Source: Nocardioides anomalus
GTDB taxonomy: Bacteria; Actinomycetota; Actinomycetes; Propionibacteriales; Nocardioidaceae
DNA: 64,000 nucleotides
Reading direction: 5' to 3'
Assembly (NCBI RefSeq): GCF_011046535.1
Contig: NZ_CP049257.1
Location: forward strand, 992,001-1,056,000
The position numbers were made by a program, and so were the translations under genes. This document shows, piece after piece, positions 8,616 through 16,996 of this stretch (positions within the stretch are counted from its first letter, which is position 1; every line of letters starts with the position of its first letter). A model generated the notes under the pieces. The model saw nothing but the letters and a program-made list of their open reading frames with translations, ran no database searches and had not been told where the DNA came from.

Positions 8616-9572
8616 GTGAGCGTGCGCCGGACCAACGTGGTGCGCATGCTGGCAGCGCTGGTGCTGGCGCTCTCGGCGTGCCTGGTCGCGTTCTGGCCGC
8701 AGAGCGCCGCGGGCTCGGACCGGGGCGTCGCCGCGGGACCGGCCCAGGCGCCGGTCGCGCTGGCCACCCAGAAGACGCCCACGCCGACCAAGACCCCCAC
8801 GGTGAGCGTGGCGCCGAGCGACCCCGCTCCGCCGCCGCCCGCGCCGAGCTCGGCGGCCCCGCCGCCGGCCGCGCCGACCAAGCAGCCGCCGGTCAAGTCC
8901 ACGCCCAAGCCCACGCCGAAGCCGACGTCCAAGCCGGGCTCGAAGGGCGGCGGCAAGCCGGCCTCGCTCAGCAACAACGGCGGCAGCGAGGGCGGCAAGG
9001 GCTCCAGCGGCTCGAACGGCTCGAGCGGCTCGAGCAACCAGGGCTCGCAGTCGCAGAACACCTCGCAGAACACCGGCGGCTCGACCACGTCGGGCACGAC
9101 CTCGGGCACCACGTCGGCTACGACGAGCTCGAGTCAGCCCGCCGCCCCGACCACGCAGGCCGCGCCGACCAAGGCGGCCAAGCCGACCCCGTCGGCCCCG
9201 CAGACCGACGCGGTGCCGCCGACGGCGGCGGCGACGGAGGCGGCCGCAGTGGCCACGGCGAGCGACGACCCCAGCGCGGTGGCGACCGACGACGGCGCGG
9301 GCACGGCGGCGGAGTACGACGCGTTCAACGACGCGGCTCCGTCCACGACCACGAGCGCACCGGTGTGGGTGGTGCCGGGCATCCTGCTGGTGCTGACCTC
9401 GCTGCTGGCCCTGCTCGGGGGCGTCCTGGGCCGCGCCAACCGCACGGTGGCGACGCCCGCCGCGGTCGTGGTCGAGGCCACGCCTGCGCCGACGCCGGTC
9501 ACCCGGCCCACCCGGCCGGCCCAGCCCAAGACCCGGCCGGAGTACCGGCCGCGGCCGCGCCCCAAGAGCTGA
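8616..9572 (+). CDS. Low-complexity exported protein with N- and C-terminal membrane helices
   Basis: A 318-residue protein. GTG 8616 is chosen because an AGGAGG ribosome site lies at 8605-8610; frames starting further upstream have no such site. Residues about 6-30 form a signal anchor (MLAALVLALSACLVAFW), possibly a lipobox-like LSAC. The middle is disordered: Pro/Lys/Thr (TPKPTPKPTSKP), Gly/Ser/Asn and Thr/Ser/Gly runs. Residues about 245-275 form a membrane helix (WVVPGILLVLTSLLALLGG), followed by a basic Pro/Arg tail. No domain is recognised. Its place between the B12-binder genes and the ECF transporter suggests it belongs to the same system, maybe as a surface spacer or docking protein. 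Confidence 0.7.
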   Translation: MSVRRTNVVRMLAALVLALSACLVAFWPQSAAGSDRGVAAGPAQAPVALATQKTPTPTKTPTVSVAPSDPAPPPPAPSSAAPPPAAPTKQPPVKSTPKPTPKPTSKPGSKGGGKPASLSNNGGSEGGKGSSGSNGSSGSSNQGSQSQNTSQNTGGSTTSGTTSGTTSATTSSSQPAAPTTQAAPTKAAKPTPSAPQTDAVPPTAAATEAAAVATASDDPSAVATDDGAGTAAEYDAFNDAAPSTTTSAPVWVVPGILLVLTSLLALLGGVLGRANRTVATPAAVVVEATPAPTPVTRPTRPAQPKTRPEYRPRPRPKS

Positions 9573-9612
9573 CCCGGCCCCGGCCGGTCGCCGACGCGGT
9601 GGGCACCGTCCG

Positions 9613-10695
9613 GTGAGCGCCGCCCGACTGCCCCGCGACCTGCACCCGGTCGCCTGGTGGGTCTGGGCCCTGGGCCTGGCCACCGCCGCGTCGTTCACCA
9701 CCAACCCGCTGGTGCTGCTCACCCTCGTCGCCGTGGCGACCCTGGTCGTCCTGGCCCGCCGGTCGGCGCAGCCGTGGGCGGACGCGTTCCGGCTCTACGT
9801 CGTCGTCGCCGTGGTGATCGTGGTGATGCGGGTGCTGTTCCGGGTGCTGCTCGGGGGCGGCGGCGACCTCGGGACCGTGCTCATCGACCTGCCCGAAGTG
9901 CCGCTGCCCGACTGGGTCCTGGGCCTGCACCTGCTGGGCCCGGTGACCCGCGAGTCCGTGCTGGCCGGGCTGTACGACGGCCTGCGGCTCGGCACCATCG
10001 TCATCTGCGTCGGCGCGGCCAACGCGCTGGCCAACCCCAAGCGGCTGCTGCGCTCGGTGCCCGCCGCGCTGCACGAGGTCGGCACCGCGCTCGTCGTCGC
10101 GGTGACCGTCCTCCCGCAGCTGGTGGACAGCGCCCGCCGGGTCCGGGCCGCGCAGGCGCTGCGGGCCGGCGACACCCGGCGCACCGGGCGGCTGCGCCGC
10201 TACCTCGTGCCCGTCCTGGAGGACGCCCTCGAGCGCTCGCTGCGGCTGGCGGCGGGCATGGACACCCGCGGCTACGGCCGCTCGGCCGGCGCCCCGCGCA
10301 CCGAGCGCCGGGTCACCGGCGCGCTCATGCTGACCGGGCTGTGCGGCGTCGCCGTCGGGGTGTACGCCGTGCTCGACCACACCGCCCCCCGCTGGCTGGC
10401 CACGCCGATGCTGGTCCTCGGCGTGGTCTGCGCCGTGGCCGGGCTGGCCCTGGCCGGGCGCCGGGTGGGGCGCACGCGCTACCGGCCCGACCCGTGGCGC
10501 TGGCCCGAGCTGGCCGTCATGGCCTCGGGCGTGGCCACCGGTGTCGTGGGCTGGTGGGTCTCGGGGCACCAGCTGGTCGTGGCCTACCCCGACCTCGCGT
10601 CCTTCCCCTCGGTGACCCTGGTCGCGCTGGTCGGCGCCCTGCTCGGGCTGGCCGCCGCGGCCGTCGCCCCCGAGCCCCGGGCGGTGCCGGCGTGA
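9613..10695 (+). CDS. ecfT: ECF transporter transmembrane subunit EcfT
   Basis: A 360-residue membrane scaffold (T component) that couples ATPases to the substrate-binding S component. It has several hydrophobic helices and the two charged coupling motifs expected of EcfT: ALRAGD (about residue 183) and MDTRGYGR (about residues 216-223). The C-terminal part adds four more helices beyond a minimal EcfT. Start is GTG 9613; the stop overlaps the ATPase gene start. With the riboswitch upstream, the likely cargo is cobalamin or a corrinoid. Confidence 0.88.
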   Translation: MSAARLPRDLHPVAWWVWALGLATAASFTTNPLVLLTLVAVATLVVLARRSAQPWADAFRLYVVVAVVIVVMRVLFRVLLGGGGDLGTVLIDLPEVPLPDWVLGLHLLGPVTRESVLAGLYDGLRLGTIVICVGAANALANPKRLLRSVPAALHEVGTALVVAVTVLPQLVDSARRVRAAQALRAGDTRRTGRLRRYLVPVLEDALERSLRLAAGMDTRGYGRSAGAPRTERRVTGALMLTGLCGVAVGVYAVLDHTAPRWLATPMLVLGVVCAVAGLALAGRRVGRTRYRPDPWRWPELAVMASGVATGVVGWWVSGHQLVVAYPDLASFPSVTLVALVGALLGLAAAAVAPEPRAVPA

Positions 10696-12248
10696 GCCTG
10701 CTCGAGCTGCGCGACGTCACGTTCACCTACGGCGACGAGCCCGTCCTCTCCTCGGTGGAGCTGAGCGTCGAGGAGGGCGAGCTGCTCCTCGTCACCGGAC
10801 CGACCGGCTCGGGCAAGTCCACGCTGCTCGGCGTGGTGACCGGGCTGGTGCCGCGCTTCTCCGGCGGGACGCTGGCGGGCGACGTGCGCCTCGACGACCG
10901 GTCGGTCCTCGACCTGCCGCCGCGCGAGCGCGCGCACGTCGTGGGGTACGTCGGGCAGGACCCGCTCGCCGGGTTCGTCACCGACACCGTCGAGGAGGAG
11001 CTGGCCTACGGGATGGAGCAGCTCGGGCTGCCGCCGGAGACCATGCGCCGCCGCGTCGAGGAGACCCTCGACCTGCTCGGCATCGCCGACCTGCGCGCCC
11101 GCGACCTGCGCACCCTGTCCGGCGGCCAGCAGCAGCGGGTCGCCATCGGGTCGGTGCTGACCATGCACCCGCGGCTGCTGGTCCTCGACGAGCCCACGTC
11201 GGCACTCGACCCCACCGCGGCCGAGGACGTGCTGGCCACCATCACCCGGCTGGTGCACGACCTGGGCGTCTCGGTGCTGCTGGCCGAGCACCGCCTCGAG
11301 CGGGTGGTGCCGTTCGCCGACCGGGTCTGCGTGGTCGCGGGCGGCGCGGTGAGCGTGGGGGAGCCCGCCGAGATCCTGGCCACCTCGCCGATCGTGCCGC
11401 CGCTGGTGTCGCTGGGCCGCGCGCTGGACTGGTCGCCGCTGCCGCTGACCGTGCGCGACGCCCGGCGGCGGGCCGCCGGGCTCTCGCTCGAGCCGCCCGC
11501 GCCGACTGCCGTGACCCCCGGCGCCGAGGCGCTCGCCGCCACCGCGCTGACCGTCACGCACGGCAGGACGGTGGCGGTCCGCGAGCTCTCGCTGTCCCTG
11601 CCGGCCGGCGTGGTCACCGCGCTCATGGGCCGCAACGGCGCGGGCAAGTCCTCCCTGCTCTGGGCGCTCCAGGGCAGCGGGCCGCGCCGCTCCGGCTCGG
11701 TCGCGGTCGGCGGCACCGACCCGGCCTCGCTCAAGCCGGCCGGACGCCGGGGGCTGGTCGGGCTGCTCCCGCAGCAGGCCGCGGACCTGCTCTACCTCGA
11801 GACCGTGGCCGAGGAGTGCGCGGCCGGCGGCCCCGACACCCGGGCCATCCTCGACTCCCTGGCCCCCGGCATCCCCGACGACCAGCACCCGCGCGACCTG
11901 TCCGAGGGCCAGCGGCTCGCCCTCGCGCTGGCCCTGGTCCTCGCGAGCCGGCCGCCCGTCGTACTCCTCGACGAGCCGACGCGCGGCCTGGACTACCGCG
12001 CCAAGGCCGTGCTCGCCACCTCCCTGCGCGACCTGGCCGCCGACGGCCACGCCGTGCTCGTGTCCACCCACGACGTGGAGTTCACCGCGCTGGCCGCCGA
12101 CCAGGTCGTGGTCATGGCCGAGGGCGAGGTCGTCTCGGCCGGTCCGGTACGCCGCGTGGTCGCCGAGTCGCCGGCCTTCGCGCCCCAGGTCACCAAGGTC
12201 CTCGGCCCGCCGTGGCTGACCGTCGACGAGGTGGTGGCGGCCCTGTGA
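10692..12248 (+). CDS. ECF transporter ATPase, two ABC domains in one chain
   Basis: A 518-residue cytoplasmic ATPase with EcfA and EcfA' fused. Domain 1 has Walker A GPTGSGKST, signature LSGGQQQR and Walker B LLVLDEP. Domain 2 has Walker A GRNGAGKSS, a non-standard signature LSEGQRLA, and VVLLDEP. Starts at GTG 10692 in a four-base overlap with ecfT and ends in the same kind of overlap with the S component, so stoichiometry is probably set by coupling. Confidence 0.93.
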   Translation: MSLLELRDVTFTYGDEPVLSSVELSVEEGELLLVTGPTGSGKSTLLGVVTGLVPRFSGGTLAGDVRLDDRSVLDLPPRERAHVVGYVGQDPLAGFVTDTVEEELAYGMEQLGLPPETMRRRVEETLDLLGIADLRARDLRTLSGGQQQRVAIGSVLTMHPRLLVLDEPTSALDPTAAEDVLATITRLVHDLGVSVLLAEHRLERVVPFADRVCVVAGGAVSVGEPAEILATSPIVPPLVSLGRALDWSPLPLTVRDARRRAAGLSLEPPAPTAVTPGAEALAATALTVTHGRTVAVRELSLSLPAGVVTALMGRNGAGKSSLLWALQGSGPRRSGSVAVGGTDPASLKPAGRRGLVGLLPQQAADLLYLETVAEECAAGGPDTRAILDSLAPGIPDDQHPRDLSEGQRLALALALVLASRPPVVLLDEPTRGLDYRAKAVLATSLRDLAADGHAVLVSTHDVEFTALAADQVVVMAEGEVVSAGPVRRVVAESPAFAPQVTKVLGPPWLTVDEVVAAL

Positions 12249-13057
12249 GCACCACCCGCGCAATCCCCGTCTCCCGCCGCTCCGCGCTGCTGCTCGCCGT
12301 GGCCTCGCTCGGCGGGCTGATGATGCTCGTCTGGCCGCTGCTGGTCCGCGTGCAGCCCGACGACCGCCTCGACCCGCCGTTCCTGTTCCTGGCCCTGCTG
12401 CCCGTGGTCATCGCCGTGATGCTGGCCGAGCTCTCCACCGGCGGCCTCGACGTCCGCGTGCTCGCCGTCCTCGGCGTGCTCTCGGCCGCGATCGCGATCC
12501 TGCGCGGCCTGTCCGCGGGCACCGGCGGGATCGAGCTGGTCTTCTTCCTGCTCATCCTGGCCGGCCGCGTCTTCGGGCCGGGCTTCGGCTTCGTGCTCGG
12601 CGTGACCTCGCTGTTCGCCTCCGCCCTCATGACCGCCGGCGTCGGCCCGTGGCTGCCGTTCCAGATGCTCGTCTCGGCCTGGGTCGGCATGGGCGCCGGC
12701 CTGCTCCCGCGCCGCCTCACCGGCCGCTGGGAGATCGCCGCGCTCGCGGCGTACGGCGTGGTGGCCGCCTACGTCTACGGCCTGCTGATGAACCTGTCCG
12801 GCTGGCCGTTCCTGCTCGGCGTCGCCATCCCCGGCCACGAGCAGACCCAACTGTCCTTCGAGCCCGGCGCCCCGCTGCTGGAGAACCTGCACCGCTTCGG
12901 CGTCTACACGCTCATCACCTCGACCGGCTCCTTCGACACCGGCCGCGCCGTCACCAACGCCGTCGCCATCCTCGTCGTCGGCCCCGCCGTGCTGACCACC
13001 CTGCGCCGCGCCGCCCGCCGGGCGACGGTGGTGGGAGTGGTCACCGGCCCCGGCTGA
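12245..13057 (+). CDS. ECF transporter S component, probably cobalamin-specific
   Basis: A 270-residue membrane protein with about six to seven helices (for example LLLAVASLGGLMMLVWPLL and the segment AGRVFGPGFGFVLGVTSLFASA), typical of large ECF S components that are annotated generically. The S subunit gives specificity; cobalamin is inferred from the riboswitch and the exported binders in the same operon, not from residues. Start GTG 12245 overlaps the ATPase stop. It is the last gene of the operon, three bases from the convergent hydrolase gene. Confidence 0.85.
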   Translation: MSTTRAIPVSRRSALLLAVASLGGLMMLVWPLLVRVQPDDRLDPPFLFLALLPVVIAVMLAELSTGGLDVRVLAVLGVLSAAIAILRGLSAGTGGIELVFFLLILAGRVFGPGFGFVLGVTSLFASALMTAGVGPWLPFQMLVSAWVGMGAGLLPRRLTGRWEIAALAAYGVVAAYVYGLLMNLSGWPFLLGVAIPGHEQTQLSFEPGAPLLENLHRFGVYTLITSTGSFDTGRAVTNAVAILVVGPAVLTTLRRAARRATVVGVVTGPG

Positions 13058-13060
13058 GCC

Positions 13061-13975
13061 TCAGCCCACCCGCTCGAGGAACTCCAGCAGCAGCTCGTGC
13101 ACGGTCTCCGGCTGCTCGAGCTGCAGGAAGTGGCTGCCGTCCAGCTCGACGTACGTCGCGCCGTCGATCCGGCGGGCGGCCGAGGCCATGTCGCGGGAGC
13201 CGGCGAGGACGTCCCAGCGGCCGGCCACGAAGGCGGCGGGCACGCGGAGGCGGGAGAGCGAGACGCGGGCGTGCTCGGAGGTGGCCAGGGCCAGGTGCAT
13301 GTACCACTCGATGGGGGTCATGAGGAACTCGCGCACGGCGTTCGCGGTGACCTCGGCGTCGGCGACGGGGAGCATGAAGCCGCTGTGGCTCAGCACGGCC
13401 ACGCCCCGGGGGCCGACCGGGAGCCGGGAGCTGATCGGGGTGAGGGCGCGGCCGGCCAGCTCGAGGACGCGGGCCGTGTTGACGGTCAGGGCGCGGGCGA
13501 CCGGGCGGGGCAGCCGGAGCGGGGCGAGCATGGTCGCGAAGGTGTCACCGGGGACGCCGGCCACCGCGAAGAGCCCGGTGACCCGCTCGGGGTGGCGGAA
13601 GGCCAGCTCGAACATGGTGTTGACGCCCATGGACCAGCCCATGAGCGGGGCCTGGTCGATGCCGAAGTGGTCCATGACCGAGAGGGCGTCCTCGACGAAG
13701 GCCTCGATGCCGCAGTGCGCGGGGTCCTCGGGCCGGTCCGAGCCGCCGGTGCCGCGGTGGTTCCAGGAGACGACGCGCACGCCGCAGTCCGGGCGGAGCA
13801 GCGCCGGCCAGCACCACGGTCCGGTGCCGAGCCCGTTGCAGAGCACGACGGTCGGTCCGTCGACGACGCCGTCGGGATCGTTGGTCCAGGCCGTGAGCCG
13901 GGTGCCGTCGTCGGACAGCACGTCGCGGTAGGAGATGCTCGGCGCCGGCGCCAGGCGCGCCGCAGAGGTCGGCAT
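13061..13975 (-). CDS. Alpha/beta-fold hydrolase
   Basis: A 304-residue soluble hydrolase. Nucleophile elbow GWSMG, oxyanion region LCNGLGTG, candidate acid in VAGRWDVL and catalytic His in DGSHFLQLEQPE are all visible, so it should be active. Substrate is unknown; such proteins include esterases, lactonases and epoxide hydrolases. Convergent with the B12 operon and not part of it. Confidence 0.88.
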   Translation of the reverse strand: MPTSAARLAPAPSISYRDVLSDDGTRLTAWTNDPDGVVDGPTVVLCNGLGTGPWCWPALLRPDCGVRVVSWNHRGTGGSDRPEDPAHCGIEAFVEDALSVMDHFGIDQAPLMGWSMGVNTMFELAFRHPERVTGLFAVAGVPGDTFATMLAPLRLPRPVARALTVNTARVLELAGRALTPISSRLPVGPRGVAVLSHSGFMLPVADAEVTANAVREFLMTPIEWYMHLALATSEHARVSLSRLRVPAAFVAGRWDVLAGSRDMASAARRIDGATYVELDGSHFLQLEQPETVHELLLEFLERVG

Positions 13976-14011
13976 GCGCCCCAGTCTCCCAGAGCGCTCG
14001 TGTCGTGAGGG

Positions 14012-14257
14012 TCAGGTCCGGGCGGTGGCGGGCAGCGCGGGCGCCACCGGCGGGGCGGTCAGGGCGGCGAAGTAGTCGTCGACGTCGGTGCGTTCGGCAC
14101 GACGGGCGGCCAGCGCGGTGCTGGCGACCATGGCGTTGCGGCGTGCGCCCAGCTGGGACTCGACCGGCCAGGTGCGCACGCGTCCCCACAGGGCCGAGAG
14201 AGGGGCGAGCGGCATCACCCGGACGACGCTAGCCAGCGGGTGGGCACCCGTCATCAC
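14012..14257 (-). CDS. Small hypothetical protein
   Basis: An 81-residue frame, MMTGAHPLASVV at the start, with strong third-position GC bias and a central ALAARRAERTDVDDYF segment. No signal peptide or membrane helix and no family recognised. It fills the gap between the hydrolase and the EamA permease in the same direction. The second Met or a later internal Met (VMPLAP) could be the true start. Could be a false call caused by GC bias. Confidence 0.45.
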   Translation of the reverse strand: MMTGAHPLASVVRVMPLAPLSALWGRVRTWPVESQLGARRNAMVASTALAARRAERTDVDDYFAALTAPPVAPALPATART

Positions 14258-14308
14258 CCCGATGTGAAGAGTCTGTGAACAATGCCGTGAGAGCAGGCTG
14301 AGACGTGG

Positions 14309-15178
14309 CTAGTCGGGGACGGGCTCGCCGATCGTCGCCCCGGACCGGGTCGCGCCGACGCTCGCCGCGACCACGCAGGCCATGGCCAGCAGCTGCACCG
14401 GGCCGAGCAGCTCGCGCAGCACGAGGACGCCGGCCAGCGCCGCCACCGCCGGCTCGAGCGACATCAGGACGCTGAACGTCGCCGGGCGCAGCGTGCGCAG
14501 CGCGATGAGCTCGCAGGTGTAGGGGATCACCGAGCTCAGCAGGCCGACCAGCGCCCCGAGCAGCACGATCCGGACGTCGGCCAGCTGGCCGGCGTACCTC
14601 CCGAGCGCGAGCGGCGACAGCAGCAGCGTGGCCACCAGCGAGGCCAGCGCCAGGCCGTCGACGCCCTGCCAGCGGCGCCCGGTCTGCGCGCTCAGCAGGA
14701 TGTACGCCGCCCAGGTGGCCCCGGCGAGCAGCGCGAAGAGCACGCCGGGCAGGTTGAGGTCGCCCGGCTCCACCCCGAGCAGCAGCACGCCGAGACCGGC
14801 CAGCCCGACCCAGACCAGGTCGCGCCGGCGGCGCGAGCCGAGCACGGCCAGGGTGAGCGGACCGACGAACTCGACGGTGACCGCGAGCCCGATGGGGATG
14901 CGCGCGAAGGACTGGTAGATCGACCAGTTCATCAGCCCCAGCGCCAGCCCGAAGGCCAGGACCACCAGCCAGTCCTGCCGGCTGCGGCCCCGCAGCGAGG
15001 GCCGGGCCACGGCCAGCAGCACCGCTGCGCTCGCGGCCAGGCGCAGCCACACGATCGTGGTGGGGGAGACCTCGTCGAAGAGGGTCTTGGCCACCGCGGC
15101 CCCGAACTGGACCGAGAGGATCCCGATCAGGACCAGCCAGACCGGCGACAGGCGCACCCGAGAGCCGCGCGCCGCCAC
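14309..15178 (-). CDS. EamA/RhtA-family drug/metabolite transporter
   Basis: A 289-residue inner-membrane protein with about ten helices in two EamA repeats. The segment IYQSFARIPIGLAVTVEF followed by GPLTLAVLGSRR is typical of the RhtA subgroup, which exports amino acids such as threonine or homoserine. Substrate here is not determinable. Starts with an ATG at 15178 and sits 19 bases beyond the stop of the APC permease gene, in the same direction. Confidence 0.88.
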   Translation of the reverse strand: MAARGSRVRLSPVWLVLIGILSVQFGAAVAKTLFDEVSPTTIVWLRLAASAAVLLAVARPSLRGRSRQDWLVVLAFGLALGLMNWSIYQSFARIPIGLAVTVEFVGPLTLAVLGSRRRRDLVWVGLAGLGVLLLGVEPGDLNLPGVLFALLAGATWAAYILLSAQTGRRWQGVDGLALASLVATLLLSPLALGRYAGQLADVRIVLLGALVGLLSSVIPYTCELIALRTLRPATFSVLMSLEPAVAALAGVLVLRELLGPVQLLAMACVVAASVGATRSGATIGEPVPD

Positions 15179-15197
15179 CGGCCCAACCTAGTGCGCG

Positions 15198-16847
15198 TCA
15201 GGCGGTCTCCAGCTCGGACTCCTCCTGCTCGGACTCCCGGCGGCTCGACTCGACGTGCTTCTCGATCTCCTCGGTCGCCAGCCGCGAGCGGACGGCGAGG
15301 ACGTAGATGAGGACCGAGAAGACCGCGATGATCGGCACGGCGGTGCCGAAGGTCAGCACGCCGCGGCCGCCGTAGTTGCCGAGGTAGGAGATGACGCCCA
15401 GCCCGAGCAGCCACGGCACCACCCACGTCGCGCCCGAGCGCCAGTCCAGGGAGGGCACGTCCTTGCCGAGCAGGTGGTAGACGGGCAGCAGCACGAAGCC
15501 GATGAGGATCGCCACGCCGAGCTTCCAGTTGATCGGCCAGGTCGACCAGTAGATGACCAGGTTGGCCGAGATGAAGGCCAGCACCGGGATCACGTGGCCG
15601 CCGGGCACGCAGAACGGGCGCTCGGCCTCCGGCAGCCCGTGCCGCAGCGCGCCGAGCACGAGCGGACCGGTGGCGAAGGACAGCACCGTCGCGGAGGTGA
15701 TGAAGCCGACCAGCTGCTGCCAGCTCGGGAAGGGCAGGAAGACGATCAGCCCGACCACGAAGGTGACGATGAGGCTGATGAGCGGTACGCCGCGGTCGGT
15801 GGTCCGCGCCAGGGCCTGCGGGGCGTTGCGGTTCTTGGCCATCGCGTAGGAGATGCGCGAGGTCGCCGTGGTGTAGATCAGCCCGGTGTCTCCGGGGGAG
15901 ATGATCGCGTCGGCGTACAGCACGACCGCGAGCCACCCGAGCCCGATGAGCGAGGCGATGGCCGCGAGCGGGCCGAAGTCGTTCTCGAACGACAGCCCCG
16001 ACCAGCCCTTGCTGTCGTCCAGGATGCCGGGGTCCAGGGCGCCGATGAACGCGAACTGCAGCGCGACGTAGATGACCCCGGTGAGGAGCACCGAGCCGAT
16101 CACGGCCAGCGGCACGTTGCGGCGCGGGTTGTCGGTCTCGCCGGCGAACTCGATGCCTTGGCGGAAGCCGAGGTAGGAGAAGACCACGCCGGACGTCGCG
16201 ATGGCCTCGAAGACGCCGTGCCAGCCACTGGGCATGAACTCGTGGCTGGTGAAGTTCGAGCTGTGGAACGAGGTCAGCAGGAAGGCCACGATGACCAGCA
16301 GGATCACGCCGATCTTCCACCACACCAGCGCGTTGTTGACCCGCGCGAACCAGCGGATGCCGAAGTAGTTCACGACCACGAAGATCGCCATCAGCACCAC
16401 GGCGCTGCCGTAGCCGAGCGCGGTCAGCGTGTGCACGGTCTCGCCGTCGACGGTGTGCTCGTGGGTGAACGGCGCGTACTTGGTGCCGTACTGCAGCGAC
16501 GCCTCCACCTCGATCGGCGCGGTCGTGGCCACGGCCACCCACGTGATCCAGCCCGAGGTGTAGGACGCGAAGGAGCCGAAGGCCAGGTGCGGGAAGCGGA
16601 CCACGCCGCCGGAGAGCGGGAACATCGTGCCGAGCTCGGCGTAGGTCAGCGCGATGAGCAGGATCATCACCCCGCCCAGGGCCCACGAGATGAGCGCGGC
16701 CGGACCGGCCTGGGTCGAGGCGTCGAGGGCGCCGAAGAGCCACCCCGAGCCGATGATCGAGCCGACGCTGGCGAACAGCAGCCCCACCACGCCGACGTGA
16801 CGCTTGAGCTGCTGGCCCTGCTCGGGGGCCTCGGTGGTCGCGGCCAT
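15198..16847 (-). CDS. APC family amino-acid permease
   Basis: A 549-residue permease with 12 or more helices. The APC signature near the N-terminus is ASVGSIIGSGWLFGAL, followed by ELGTMFPLSGGVVRFPHLAFG, which is typical of bacterial amino-acid transporters in this superfamily. ATG 16847 is chosen over upstream frames because GAGAGGAG lies directly before it and the preceding codons are not permease-like. It is divergent from ilvD and followed by an EamA exporter. Substrate unknown. Confidence 0.9.
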   Translation of the reverse strand: MAATTEAPEQGQQLKRHVGVVGLLFASVGSIIGSGWLFGALDASTQAGPAALISWALGGVMILLIALTYAELGTMFPLSGGVVRFPHLAFGSFASYTSGWITWVAVATTAPIEVEASLQYGTKYAPFTHEHTVDGETVHTLTALGYGSAVVLMAIFVVVNYFGIRWFARVNNALVWWKIGVILLVIVAFLLTSFHSSNFTSHEFMPSGWHGVFEAIATSGVVFSYLGFRQGIEFAGETDNPRRNVPLAVIGSVLLTGVIYVALQFAFIGALDPGILDDSKGWSGLSFENDFGPLAAIASLIGLGWLAVVLYADAIISPGDTGLIYTTATSRISYAMAKNRNAPQALARTTDRGVPLISLIVTFVVGLIVFLPFPSWQQLVGFITSATVLSFATGPLVLGALRHGLPEAERPFCVPGGHVIPVLAFISANLVIYWSTWPINWKLGVAILIGFVLLPVYHLLGKDVPSLDWRSGATWVVPWLLGLGVISYLGNYGGRGVLTFGTAVPIIAVFSVLIYVLAVRSRLATEEIEKHVESSRRESEQEESELETA

Positions 16848-16996
16848 GCGCGCACTCCTCTCGGAAACGGTTGCTGAAGGCAACCGGCCGACGGTACCCA
16901 CTGTGCTGTGACCGCAGTCACAGTCCGCCCTCCCGCTCCGCGCCCGCATCCTGACGCCCGGCGCCCGGCCGGCGGCGCGCGCCGTACGCTCGGGGC

